Below the pieces are notes generated by a model that was not told the origin of the DNA, searched no databases, and saw only the letters and a program-made list of their open reading frames with translations. A stretch of 10,981 nucleotides of DNA, taken from assembly GCA_039920865.1 (NCBI GenBank), contig JBDSCZ010000176.1:1-10981 (forward strand), in the 5' to 3' direction. Shown here piece after piece: positions 1 through 7,756 of this stretch. The DNA is from AVCC01 sp039920865. Its GTDB lineage: Bacteria; Pseudomonadota; Gammaproteobacteria; Burkholderiales; Burkholderiaceae_D. Made by a program: the position numbers and the translations under genes. How positions within the stretch are numbered: position 1 is the stretch's first letter; every line of letters begins with the position of its first letter.

Positions 1-686
1 GCCACCACTTCGCCGCGCACCGAACGCTGCATTTCGGTCACTTCTTCCGGCCGCTCGTCGATCAGCAGCACGATCAGCGTGATATCCGGGTGGTTGGCGG
101 TAATCGCATGCGCAATATGCTGCAGGATCACCGACTTGCCCGATTTCGGCGACGCTACCAACAAACCGCGCTGGCCCTTGCCGATCGGCGCAATCATGTC
201 GATGATGCGGCCGGTGATGTTTTCCTGGCCGTTCATCTCGCGCTCCAGGTGCAGCACCTTGGTCGGGTGCAACGGCGTCAGGTTTTCAAACATGATGCGG
301 TGTTTGGAGGCTTCCGGCGGTTCACCGTTGACCTTGTCCACTTTCACCAGTGCAAAATAACGTTCGCCGTCTTTCGGGGTACGGACTTCGCCTTCGATCG
401 AATCGCCGGTATGCAGGTTGAAACGGCGGATTTGCGACGGCGAGATATAAATGTCGTCGGTCGACGCCATGTAACTGGCGTCCGGCGAGCGCAGGAAGCC
501 GAAGCCGTCCGGCAGCACTTCAAGTGCACCGTCGCCAAAAATTTGTTCGCCTTGCTTGGCACGTTTTTTCAGGATGGCAAACATCAACTCCTGTTTGCGC
601 AAGCGTGCTGCGTTGTCGATGTCGAGTCCGATTGCCATTTCTAGCAGGGCTGAGACGTGTAACGCCTTTAATTCAGATAAATGCAT
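1..686 (-). CDS. rho: Transcription termination factor Rho, N-terminal 228 residues (partial)
   Basis: Rho is the hexameric RNA-dependent ATPase/helicase that loads on C-rich unstructured RNA and terminates transcription. Only its N-terminal part is here; the gene runs off the left edge (E. coli Rho is about 420 residues). The protein starts MHLSELKALHVSALLEMA, the helical N-terminal domain of the family. The cold-shock-like RNA-binding domain follows at about residues 50-120 (DGFGFLRSP, DDIYISPSQIRRF). The Walker A loop GLLVASPKSGKS lies at 174-185, and LLIDERPEEVTEMQ contains E211, aligning with the catalytic glutamate of E. coli Rho. The second Walker aspartate, Q-loop and R-loop lie outside. 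The ATG at 684-686 gives exactly the usual N terminus. No strong Shine-Dalgarno is seen; the nearest purine run, GGGA, lies in a small hairpin (697-709). It lies downstream of trxA on the same strand, as in E. coli. Identification is very secure. Confidence 0.97.
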   Translation of the reverse strand, partial: MHLSELKALHVSALLEMAIGLDIDNAARLRKQELMFAILKKRAKQGEQIFGDGALEVLPDGFGFLRSPDASYMASTDDIYISPSQIRRFNLHTGDSIEGEVRTPKDGERYFALVKVDKVNGEPPEASKHRIMFENLTPLHPTKVLHLEREMNGQENITGRIIDMIAPIGKGQRGLLVASPKSGKSVILQHIAHAITANHPDITLIVLLIDERPEEVTEMQRSVRGEVV

Positions 687-696
687 GGTGAGAGTG

Positions 697-709
697 TCCC
701 GAGACGGGA
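697..709 (-). promoter_or_regulatory. Small hairpin just upstream of the rho start codon
   Basis: The bases form a perfect 5-bp stem (TCCCG/CGGGA) with a 3-nt loop, ending 10 nt before the rho ATG. The only Shine-Dalgarno-like purine run near the start (GGGA) lies in the stem, so folding could modulate rho translation. The structure is seen; the regulatory role is inferred, and a stem this short can occur by chance. Confidence 0.3.
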
Positions 710-717
710 TAAATATA

Positions 718-759
718 GGTGGGGGTGGGAGTCGCGTGGTGTGCTTGTGAACGGGTGTT
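718..759 (-). promoter_or_regulatory. C-rich, G-poor rho leader segment (candidate Rho-loading/rut site)
   Basis: Read on the rho strand, these 42 nt contain 23 C and only 4 G by hand count, with many YC dinucleotides and little scope for base pairing. That is the composition expected of a Rho utilisation site. It lies in the untranslated leader 32 nt before the rho start. Known for E. coli: Rho represses its own synthesis by terminating in the rho leader. Inference: this segment could mediate the same autoregulation. There is no strict consensus for rut sites, so this remains a compositional call. Confidence 0.45.
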
Positions 760-774
760 CAATATCAAGCAGAA

Positions 775-803
775 ATAATATGGGGAAATAATCTGTCTGT
801 CTG
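775..803 (-). promoter_or_regulatory. Possible weak sigma-70 promoter for rho
   Basis: On the minus strand a CAGACA hexamer (798-803; 4 of 6 match to TTGACA) is followed after 17 bp by TATTAT (775-780; 5 of 6 match to TATAAT). Transcription would begin near 768 and give a leader of about 80 nt that includes the C-rich segment. rho may also be read through from trxA. This is a pattern match only and could be chance. Confidence 0.25.
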
Positions 804-810
804 CATGAAT

Positions 811-838
811 CAGCGGCACTACGAGCGCAGCGCCGCTG
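811..838 (-). other. Strong stem-loop in the trxA-rho gap
   Basis: On the minus-strand RNA, CAGCGGCGCU and AGUGCCGCUG can form a 10-bp stem (nine Watson-Crick pairs and one G-U) with an 8-nt loop, starting 6 nt after the trxA stop codon. On the plus strand the G-U becomes an A-C mismatch, so the structure favours the trxA/rho transcript. No U-tract follows, so it is not a canonical intrinsic terminator. It may protect the trxA mRNA 3' end, pause polymerase, or partly attenuate read-through into rho. Confidence 0.55.
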
Positions 839-844
839 CTGGCA

Positions 845-1171
845 TTAAATGTTGCTGTCCACAAAAGAGGTCAACTGGCCTTTTGCCATTGCACCCACTT
901 TTTGCGCTGCAGCGACACCATTCTTGAACAGGATCAGGGTCGGAATGCCGCGAATACCGAATTTTGCCGGTACCGCCTGATTGGCGTCAACATCCATTTT
1001 GGCGATGATGATCTTGCCGTCGTATTCCTTAGCGATTTCTTCCAGGATCGGCGCGATCATTTTGCATGGGCCGCACCACTCTGCCCAGAAATCAACTAGC
1101 ACGGGTTTATCGGATTTCAAAACGTCCGCTTCAAAGGATGCGTCGGTAATATGTTTGATGTTTTCGCTCAT
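845..1171 (-). CDS. trxA: Thioredoxin 1
   Basis: TrxA is the cytoplasmic protein disulfide reductase that is kept reduced by thioredoxin reductase and NADPH and serves ribonucleotide reductase, peroxiredoxins and other targets. The 108-residue product has the usual length and all family hallmarks: buried acid D27 in VLVDFWA, the redox motif WCGPC with C33 and C36, and the cis-proline P77 in RGIPTLILF. The start at 1171 (MSENIKHITD) is chosen over an upstream in-frame start at 1249 because it gives the family N terminus and has GAGG 6 nt before the ATG (1178-1181). The 26 extra codons upstream are not thioredoxin-like. It is followed on the same strand by rho after a 158-nt gap and is divergent from the AddB-like gene. 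Identification is very secure. Confidence 0.98.
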   Translation of the reverse strand: MSENIKHITDASFEADVLKSDKPVLVDFWAEWCGPCKMIAPILEEIAKEYDGKIIIAKMDVDANQAVPAKFGIRGIPTLILFKNGVAAAQKVGAMAKGQLTSFVDSNI

Positions 1172-1269
1172 GGAGTGCCTCGATATGAGGGGATAAAAAG
1201 GGTAAGGGTAAATAGCACTGGTACGGAATGCGTTCAGACTTGCCTGCAATACTCGTTGCCTGCTGACAG

Positions 1270-1302
1270 CGCCTCCATTGTTACATCAATGAAGTTGAGG
1301 CG
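1270..1302. repeat. Imperfect inverted repeat in the trxA/addB divergent region
   Basis: CGCCTC (1270-1275) pairs with GAGGCG (1297-1302), and inside it CATTG (1276-1280) pairs with CAATG (1287-1291) around a 6-nt loop. A 5-nt bulge (1292-1296) separates the two stems on one side. It could be an operator for one of the divergent genes or an RNA hairpin in either leader. No U-tract follows on either strand, so it is not an obvious terminator. The structure is seen; any role is inference. Confidence 0.35.
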
Positions 1303-1415
1303 TTGTGCTTAAAATCAATGTTTTTGAAATGTGCGGCAAGGAACAATGCGGTGGGGATGCGTTAAATCATACCCTACTTTGGTGCGTGATGTCGTGAAAC
1401 GGTTGCGCTTTTATC

Positions 1416-1429
1416 TGCAGGCGCCTGCA
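1416..1429. repeat. 14-bp perfect palindrome TGCAGGCGCCTGCA upstream of addB
   Basis: This is a gapless palindrome about 80 bp before the preferred addB-like start, and it overlaps an alternative ATG at 1429. It could be a binding site for a dimeric regulator or a chance GC-rich palindrome. The rest of 1172-1509 shows no convincing promoter hexamer pair, although transcripts for trxA and the addB-like gene must start near here. Confidence 0.3.
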
Positions 1430-1509
1430 TGGCTCGCATAAAATACACAAAATCGCAGAGATTTTTCGCAAAATTGGACCTTACTCACATTTCTATCGCC
1501 TCGGACCCT

Positions 1510-4266
1510 ATGCTGCATTCGCCTATCCTGATTCCACCTTCAGCCCACTTTTGGGGCAATGCGGCGCGCGCGCTGCTGCACCGGCTTACCGAAAATGCGC
1601 TGCTGCCACCGCAACTGGCGTCGCAAGCACCCGATCTATCAGCGTTGTGCGTAATGGTGCCGACCTATGGCCACGCACTGCAACTCAAGGCCGCGCTGGC
1701 CGAAGTCCTGCAATGCGCTTTCATCCCGCCGCGCATCACGACGCCGACCACCTGGCTCGAATTGTTGCCGCCGCAAGCGGACGGCGCTGCGATTGCGCAC
1801 GACAGCGAACGTCTGATGGCGCTGTATGCGGGGCTGCGCCAGCACGCGTGGCTGAAAAAATTGTTCAGCGCCAAACGCAATACCGACCTGCTGCCGTTGG
1901 CGCAAACCCTGCTATCGCTGTCGGATGAACTGACGCAGGCGCTGCTGCCGGCGCAGCTTGGGCCAGAAACTGCGCCGGACAATCTGGACCAACATTGGCA
2001 GGCGGCGTTAGCCGAGCTGTCGCCGCCTGCGCGCCAGCTGTTGTCGGATGAAACCCAGCTGGTGTGGACCATCTGGAAGAGCCAGCTGGAGCAAAACGAT
2101 GCCAGCGCCGCCCGCTTGCTGCAAATGCTGCGCTTTGCCGCGCAGGCGCACGGACCTTTGGTCTGGATCAGCCCGGTGGCGCCGAACCCGCAGGAAGCGG
2201 CATTCCTGAGCGCTTACGCTGCACACCAGCCGGTCCTGCAGCTTTCTCTCGACTGGAGAAAATCCGCTATAAACATGGAGTATGCCGCTGCATGGCAGGA
2301 AATACATGCGGAAAACGATGTTGGTATTGCCAGTATAGTTGACGACCCAGAACCCGCCACACAGCGGCAGAAATCGCGAGTGTCGCTCTACGGCGCCAGC
2401 AGCCTGGAAGACGAAGCGCTGCACGCGGCCCAGACCATCGTCGACTGGCTACAACAAGGCAAGTCCCGGCTGGCCATCGTGGCGCAGGACCGGGTGGTGG
2501 CGCGGCGCATTCGGGCGTTGCTGGAACGTGCGCACGTTTTCGTCAGCGACGAAACCGGCTGGAAACTCTCGACCACCCGCGCCGCGGCGGCGCTGGCGGC
2601 CTGGTTCGAAGTGGTGTCGTCGCGCGCCGAAACCGCGGCATTGCTGGATTTTTTGAAATCGCCGTATGTGTTTGCGCCGCTGGCGGACAAGCCGGCGCAA
2701 CTGATGACGATCGAACGCACGCTGCGGCGCGCAAATGTACTGGCCGGCTGGAATGCGGCCGGCGCAGCCCTGTCCGGCAGCCCGACCGAGCAGGCCAGCG
2801 TGCACCGCATTGCAAAACAAGCAGCCTTATTTAACGGCCGCAAGACGCTGGCCGCATGGCTGGCAGCCAGCTGCGAGATGCTGGCTGCGCTCGACATGCA
2901 GGCCGCGCTGGCGGCCGACGCGGCCGGACAACAGGTGCTGGCGGTACTGGAATCGCTGCAGCAAGAATGCGCGGCGCTGACCGAAACCTTTGCGTTTGCC
3001 GAATGGCGCGCCTTCATTAATCTGCAACTGGAAGCGGCGCCGTTCGTGGCCGCCGATCTCGATCCCAGGGTCGTGATGCTGCCGCTCAACGGCGCGCGCC
3101 TGCGCAGCTTCGATGCGGTGCTGCTGGTCGGCGCCGACGCCCGGCATTTGCCGTCGCAGCCGCAGGAAACGCTGTTCTTCGCCAATGCAGTGCGGCGCGA
3201 ACTCGGGCTGGAAACCCGCGAAAGCCGCCAGCGCCAGCAGTTGCGCGACTTTGCCGAACTGCTGAGCGCCAATCCGGAAGTGGTGCTGTCGTGGCAGGCG
3301 CATCAGGGCGGCGAACCGAATCCGCTCAGCGCCTGGATCGAACGGCTGCAACTGACGCTGGCACGACTCGACATGGCGCCGCTGCCGAGCCACCACAGCC
3401 CGCTTGCGATCCGAAAATTGCAGCCGGCGCTGCCGCACATGCCGGCGCCGCAGGCAGCGCAGCTGACACCGCAAAAACTCTCGGCCAGCGGCTACAACAG
3501 CCTGCTGGCCTGTCCGTACCAGTTCTTTGCCGCGCGCATGTTGCGTCTGAATGCGCTGGATGAATTGTCCGACATGCCGGAAAAACGCGATTACGGCGGC
3601 TGGCTGCATGCGATCCTGAAAACCTATCACGACACCTTGCGCGATCAGGCTTGCCCGCTGCCCGGGCGCGAGCAGCTGCTGCGCAGCATTTCGGCGCAGG
3701 CGTTCGATGCCATCCTGGGCCAGAACGGTGCCGCTCTCGGTTACTACACACGCTGGCAAAAGGTGATTCCGGCCCACCTCGAATGGGCCAATGCGCACGA
3801 AGCCGAAGGCTGGCAATTCGTGGTCGGTGAACAATGGTTCGAGAAAACCCTGCGCTGGCAGCAAGGTGAGGTCCATGGCGAAATACTGCTGCAAGGCCGC
3901 ATCGACCGCATCGATGAAAGCGCAGACGGCGAGCGGGCGGTACTCGATTACAAGACCAGCGACACTACAAATCTGAAAGCCAGGCTAAAGGGCGGCGAAG
4001 ACCTGCAGCTGCCGTTCTACGGCTTGCTGTCGGACGCACCGGTGGCCAGCGCCCAGTATGTCGCTCTGGAAACCGACAAGGGAAAAAACGGCAAGGCCGG
4101 CGCTGCCGCCGCACCCGATTACGCCCGCTGGCAAACCGCACTGGAGCAACACCTGACGATGAACATGCAAGCGATAGCGGACGGCGCACCGCTGCCGGCC
4201 AACGGCGTCGAATCGGTCTGCCAGTACTGCGACGTGCGCGGCCTGTGCCGCAAGGGAGCCTGGTAA
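1510..4266 (+). CDS. AddB-like subunit: PD-(D/E)XK nuclease with Fe-S cluster cysteines, probable DNA repair protein
   Basis: Likely the nuclease/scaffold subunit of an AddAB-type helicase-nuclease that resects double-strand breaks for RecA-dependent repair. The preferred product has 918 residues, fitting the family of AddB-related 'probable DNA repair proteins' of about 900 residues in proteobacteria. At the C terminus, GRIDRID (796-802), VLDYKTS with D813 and K815, and QLPFY (833-837) form the RecB/AddB-type nuclease core. C668 (LLACPYQFF) together with C904, C907 and C913 (C-x2-C-x5-C) matches the four-cysteine 'iron staple' of AddB. The N-terminal half resembles an inactivated helicase (VMVPTYGHALQLKAAL is like motif Ia), and I see no GxGKT Walker A. 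The start at 1510 is preferred over an in-frame ATG at 1429: the 27 intervening codons have about 50% GC at third positions, unlike the gene, and the family begins at MLHSPILIPPSAHFW. Neither start has a clear Shine-Dalgarno. Its stop overlaps the next start (TAATG), so the two are coupled. Confidence 0.88.
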   Translation: MLHSPILIPPSAHFWGNAARALLHRLTENALLPPQLASQAPDLSALCVMVPTYGHALQLKAALAEVLQCAFIPPRITTPTTWLELLPPQADGAAIAHDSERLMALYAGLRQHAWLKKLFSAKRNTDLLPLAQTLLSLSDELTQALLPAQLGPETAPDNLDQHWQAALAELSPPARQLLSDETQLVWTIWKSQLEQNDASAARLLQMLRFAAQAHGPLVWISPVAPNPQEAAFLSAYAAHQPVLQLSLDWRKSAINMEYAAAWQEIHAENDVGIASIVDDPEPATQRQKSRVSLYGASSLEDEALHAAQTIVDWLQQGKSRLAIVAQDRVVARRIRALLERAHVFVSDETGWKLSTTRAAAALAAWFEVVSSRAETAALLDFLKSPYVFAPLADKPAQLMTIERTLRRANVLAGWNAAGAALSGSPTEQASVHRIAKQAALFNGRKTLAAWLAASCEMLAALDMQAALAADAAGQQVLAVLESLQQECAALTETFAFAEWRAFINLQLEAAPFVAADLDPRVVMLPLNGARLRSFDAVLLVGADARHLPSQPQETLFFANAVRRELGLETRESRQRQQLRDFAELLSANPEVVLSWQAHQGGEPNPLSAWIERLQLTLARLDMAPLPSHHSPLAIRKLQPALPHMPAPQAAQLTPQKLSASGYNSLLACPYQFFAARMLRLNALDELSDMPEKRDYGGWLHAILKTYHDTLRDQACPLPGREQLLRSISAQAFDAILGQNGAALGYYTRWQKVIPAHLEWANAHEAEGWQFVVGEQWFEKTLRWQQGEVHGEILLQGRIDRIDESADGERAVLDYKTSDTTNLKARLKGGEDLQLPFYGLLSDAPVASAQYVALETDKGKNGKAGAAAAPDYARWQTALEQHLTMNMQAIADGAPLPANGVESVCQYCDVRGLCRKGAW
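4252..4258 (+). promoter_or_regulatory. Shine-Dalgarno AAGGGAG for the AddA-like gene
   Basis: This purine run lies inside the last codons of the AddB-like gene, 7 nt before the ATG at 4266 whose A is the last base of the upstream TAA stop. It supports the 4266 start and translational coupling. A second good site, AAGGAG at 4278-4283, lies 9 nt before an in-frame ATG at 4293, so a product starting there is possible. Confidence 0.7.
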
Positions 4267-7200
4267 TGGAATGGGAAAAGGAGCGGGAACACATGGAACG
4301 CATGAATCCGGAACCGGCGCCGCACGCCTACGAAATCAACCGGCAGCCGGTCAGCGCGCAAGCCTTCATCGCCAGCGCCTGCGACCCGCGCCAATCGGTG
4401 GTGGTGGAAGCCTGCGCCGGCAGCGGCAAGACCTGGCTGCTGGTGGCGCGCATGTTGCGCCTGCTGCTGGCCGGCACCGAACCGGCCGAATTGCTGGCCA
4501 TCACCTTCACCCGCAAGGCCGCGCAGGAAATGCGCGAGCGCTTGTTGTCGCTGCTGCGCGACCTGGCCTTGCTGCCGGAAGCGCAAATTTGCGTGCTGCT
4601 GCAGGAGCGTGGCTTGCCGCCGCAGGAAATGGCGCAGGCGATACCCGCGGCGCGCGGCCTGTATGAACGGGTACTCTCGAGTTCGCAAGCGCTGTCGATC
4701 GACACCTTTCACAGCTGGTTTGCCAAGCTGATACGGATTGCGCCACTGGCTTCCGGCGTGCCGCACGGCTACACGCTGACCGAGGCCAGCGGCGAACTGC
4801 TGTCCGAGGCTTACAGCATCTTCATGCAATCGATCAACGATGACGGCAACGCCGATTTGAAGGCGGCGCTGCTGGTTCTGTACGACAGCATCGGCGACTT
4901 CAATACCCGAAAATTGCTGGACGCCTTCATCGGCAAGCGCGCCGAATGGTGGGCCAGCACCCAACAGCAAGATCCGGAGCAAGCGCTGCAGCCGCTACCG
5001 CTGGCATGGCTGCGCGCATTGTGCGGCGACGATGCCGAACATGACGCCCGGCTCGGATTGTGGCATCACGCAGCGCTGCAAAAACGCTTGCTGAACCTCG
5101 GATGGCTGCTGGGGCAAGGCGCAAAACGCAATCAGGAGCGTGCGCTCGGCATCGAGAGTGCGCTGACTGCCGGCGCCAGCCTGGACAATTTCGCGCAATT
5201 GCTGAACCAGTTCTGTGACGACAAGGGCGCGCCGCGCGGCAACGACCATCGCCGCGGGCAATTGCACAAGGCGATCGAAGCCAACCTCGGCGAAGGCGGC
5301 GGCGAAACCTTCGAACGCGAATTCGTCGCCCTGGGCGCAGCGCTATTGCAGCTGCAGCGCCGCAGCTGCGAGCCGCAGGTAGTGGCCATCAACGCCGCGC
5401 TGTTTACCGCCGGCTGCGCGTATCTGGAACGCTATCAGGCGATCAAGACCGAGCGGCGCGTATTCGACTTCGCCGATCTGGAATGGCAAGCGTACCGGCT
5501 GCTGTCGAACGAAGAGCACGCGGCGTATTTGCAAAGCCGGCTCGATGCGCGTTACAAGCAGATCCTGCTGGACGAATTCCAGGACACCAATCCGCTGCAA
5601 TGGCACATCGTGCAGGGCTGGCTGAACGCCTACAGTGACAATGGCGACGATGAAAGCAGGCCCGGCATCTTCATCGTCGGCGACCCCAAGCAATCGATTT
5701 ACCGTTTCCGGCGCGCCGAGCCGCGCGTGTTCCAGGCTGCCAGCGCTGCTCTGGCGGCGCAAGGCGCGGCGCTGCTGCGCACCAACCAGACCCGCCGCAA
5801 TGCCGCAGCCATCGTCGACGCGCTCAACAGCAGCTTCACGCCGAATCCGATCTTCCAGCCGCAAACCACGCTGGCCGCGCAAGCCGGCACGGTCTGGCGC
5901 TTGCCGCTGATCCGGCGTGCCGCCAAACCCGCTGCAGATGCCGCCGCAGTTACCGCACCCTTGATCCGCGACCCGCTCACTACCGCGCGCGACGAGGAAG
6001 AAGATGCGCGCCGGCGCGACGAAGGGCGGGCGGTGGCGCAGGCGATTTTGCACGCCAGACACACGCTGAGCGCACAGACCGGTATCCCGGTGCGCTGGTC
6101 GGACGTGATGCTGCTGGTCAAGAAACGCACCCATCTAGGCGCCTACGAAGGCGCGTTGCGCGCGGCCGGGATTCCGTTCGCGTCCGACCGCCGCGGCGGC
6201 CTGCTCGGCGCGCTGGAAATCCTCGACCTGATTGCGCTGCTGAACTTCCTGATCACGCCCGGCGACGATCTGGCGCTGGCGCATGTGCTGAAGTCGCCGC
6301 TATTCGATGCCGGCGATGCCGACCTGATGCTGCTGGCGCAGCGCAACGAGCACGGCTGGTGGGCGCGGCTGCAGGCGGCAGCCAACATCAGCGCCGAAAC
6401 TTGCGCATCGGCGCCGCTGGTGCGCGCCGAACGCCTGCTGGCGCAGTGGCTGCAGGTTGCGCCGCAGTTGCCGGTGCACGATCTGCTCGACGTCATCCTG
6501 CATCAGGGCGACCTGATCGCACGCACCGCACAAGCCGCGCAGCCGCTGGTACGCAGCCAGGTGATCGGCAATATCGAAGCGTTCGTCGCACTGGCGCTGA
6601 ACCTCGACGCCGGCCGCTATCCGAGCCTGCCGAAATTCATCGATGCGCTGCGCACGCTGCAAGACAATGCCGGCAACGACGCGCCCGACGAAGCCGGCAT
6701 CGATGCCGGGCTGGACGCAGTGCGCATCATGACCATCCACAGCGCCAAAGGGCTGGAAGCGCCGATCGTGATCCTGCTCGACGCCAACCACAGCGAACCG
6801 GCGCGCGACGATCTCGGCGTGCTGTGCGACTGGCCGCAGGATGCTGCGGCGCCGACCCACTTCTCGGTGTTCGGCCGCCAGAGCGAACGCGGCGCCGCGC
6901 GCGACCAGCTGTTCGCCGCAGAAGAAAGTTTCAAGCAGCAGGAAGACTGGAATCTGCTGTATGTCGCCGCCACCCGCGCCAAACAGATGCTGATCGTCAG
7001 CGGCGTGGCTGCCGCGAAAAACGCGCAAGCCGACGGCAGCGCGCTCGGCAGCTGGTACCACCGGCTGCAGCAGATACCGGAAATCCCGGCCGATGCGATG
7101 GCCGGATGCACACCGGAACCGAACCAGAATTCTACCGACAGCTTTGCGCTGCCGCTCTACGATCCGCCGCTGCTGGCCGCGCCGGTCAGCGCCCAGCCGT

Positions 7201-7679
7201 CCAGCAACAGCGACGATAGCGACGCCAACGGGGACGCGATTGCGGAAGGCATCGCGCTGCACGCGCTGCTGGAACGCCTGACCCACGCCACCGCCTGGCC
7301 GGTCGTAATCCCGTCAGCGGATGCGATCGCCGCCTGGTTGCATTGCACCGCTGCGGTGGCAATAACCATCCGCGCCCAAGCCGATACCATCCTGTCGCAA
7401 ACCCATCTGGCGCGATTTTTCGACCCGACCCAGCATCACAGCGCGCGCAACGAAATGGAAATCCTGCATGGCGCAATCCTGCTCAGGCTGGACCGCGTGG
7501 TGGTGTTCGAAGAGGAAGTCTGGATTCTCGATTACAAGCGCAATTACCTCGATATCGAGCACGCCGCCTATCGGACGCAACTGGCCGGCTACCGCGCTGC
7601 GGGGGCAATGGTGTTTGGCGGCAAAGTCATGAAATCGGCGTTGATTACCGTCGACGGGCGCTTTATTGAACTGGAATGA
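4266..7679 (+). CDS. addA: AddA-like UvrD-family DNA helicase/nuclease
   Basis: A 3'-5' superfamily 1A helicase with a C-terminal RecB-type nuclease, the motor subunit of an AddAB-like exonuclease. The 1137-residue length is typical of AddA. Helicase motifs appear in order: Walker A AGSGKT (51-56), Ia ITFTRKAAQEM (79-89), SIDTFHSWF (144-152), Walker B LLDEFQDTN with D436 and E437, motif III GDPKQSIYRFR (472-482), TNQTRRN (506-512), motif V TIHSAKGLE (823-831) and motif VI LLYVAATRAK (897-906). The nuclease domain follows: H999 in GIALHALLERL, D1076 in RLDRV, D1089-Y-K1091 in ILDYKRN, and Q1105/Y1109 in QLAGY. All key residues look intact. The start at 4266 is supported by overlap with the upstream stop and by AAGGGAG 7 nt before it. 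RecB is related, but the partner is AddB-like rather than RecC, and no recD is in the window. The left repeat of the DUF559 cassette begins 12 bp after the stop. Confidence 0.93.
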   Translation: MEWEKEREHMERMNPEPAPHAYEINRQPVSAQAFIASACDPRQSVVVEACAGSGKTWLLVARMLRLLLAGTEPAELLAITFTRKAAQEMRERLLSLLRDLALLPEAQICVLLQERGLPPQEMAQAIPAARGLYERVLSSSQALSIDTFHSWFAKLIRIAPLASGVPHGYTLTEASGELLSEAYSIFMQSINDDGNADLKAALLVLYDSIGDFNTRKLLDAFIGKRAEWWASTQQQDPEQALQPLPLAWLRALCGDDAEHDARLGLWHHAALQKRLLNLGWLLGQGAKRNQERALGIESALTAGASLDNFAQLLNQFCDDKGAPRGNDHRRGQLHKAIEANLGEGGGETFEREFVALGAALLQLQRRSCEPQVVAINAALFTAGCAYLERYQAIKTERRVFDFADLEWQAYRLLSNEEHAAYLQSRLDARYKQILLDEFQDTNPLQWHIVQGWLNAYSDNGDDESRPGIFIVGDPKQSIYRFRRAEPRVFQAASAALAAQGAALLRTNQTRRNAAAIVDALNSSFTPNPIFQPQTTLAAQAGTVWRLPLIRRAAKPAADAAAVTAPLIRDPLTTARDEEEDARRRDEGRAVAQAILHARHTLSAQTGIPVRWSDVMLLVKKRTHLGAYEGALRAAGIPFASDRRGGLLGALEILDLIALLNFLITPGDDLALAHVLKSPLFDAGDADLMLLAQRNEHGWWARLQAAANISAETCASAPLVRAERLLAQWLQVAPQLPVHDLLDVILHQGDLIARTAQAAQPLVRSQVIGNIEAFVALALNLDAGRYPSLPKFIDALRTLQDNAGNDAPDEAGIDAGLDAVRIMTIHSAKGLEAPIVILLDANHSEPARDDLGVLCDWPQDAAAPTHFSVFGRQSERGAARDQLFAAEESFKQQEDWNLLYVAATRAKQMLIVSGVAAAKNAQADGSALGSWYHRLQQIPEIPADAMAGCTPEPNQNSTDSFALPLYDPPLLAAPVSAQPSSNSDDSDANGDAIAEGIALHALLERLTHATAWPVVIPSADAIAAWLHCTAAVAITIRAQADTILSQTHLARFFDPTQHHSARNEMEILHGAILLRLDRVVVFEEEVWILDYKRNYLDIEHAAYRTQLAGYRAAGAMVFGGKVMKSALITVDGRFIELE

Positions 7680-7691
7680 AAAATTTGGACA

Positions 7692-7732
7692 CTCCCCTCG
7701 CCCACTTGTGGGAGAGGGGCCGGGGGAGAGGG
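7692..7732 (+). repeat. Left inverted repeat of the DUF559 cassette, with stem-loop
   Basis: CCCCTC-G-CCCAC (7694-7705) pairs with GTGGG-A-GAGGGG (7708-7719) around a 2-nt TT loop, giving a 12-position stem with one mismatch. It is followed by a second GGGAGAGGG half-copy (7724-7732). The whole 41 bp recurs inverted at 8091-8131 with five differences. The sequence just after it, GGAGGT at 7731-7736, overlaps its end and could serve as a ribosome binding site for the enclosed gene. No U-tract follows the hairpin, so it is not a classical terminator for addA. Confidence 0.85.
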
Positions 7733-7756
7733 AGGTAATGCTTGGGGAAAGCGACG

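Noticed and set aside
673..864. 63-residue minus-strand ORF spanning the trxA-rho gap, and a 13-codon ORF starting at 806, as possible rho leader peptides (compare E. coli rhoL)
   Set aside because: Neither has a Shine-Dalgarno or a recognisable product; the longer one begins inside trxA and overlaps the rho start out of frame.
1429..1509. Upstream ATG at 1429 as the start of the AddB-like gene (945 residues)
   Set aside because: The 27 extra codons have low third-position GC, are not family-like, and have no good ribosome binding site; kept only as an alternative.
2827..3894. 355-residue antisense ORF within the AddB-like gene, and similar long antisense ORFs at 2388-3272, 6300-7286 and 8332-9255
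   Set aside because: They lie opposite genes with clear family motifs, have low-complexity Arg/Gln/Ala-rich products and are typical shadow ORFs of high-GC coding DNA.
7694..7719. Left repeat hairpin as the intrinsic terminator of addA
   Set aside because: The stem is strong but is followed by a G-rich run rather than a T-tract, and the DUF559 gene follows directly.
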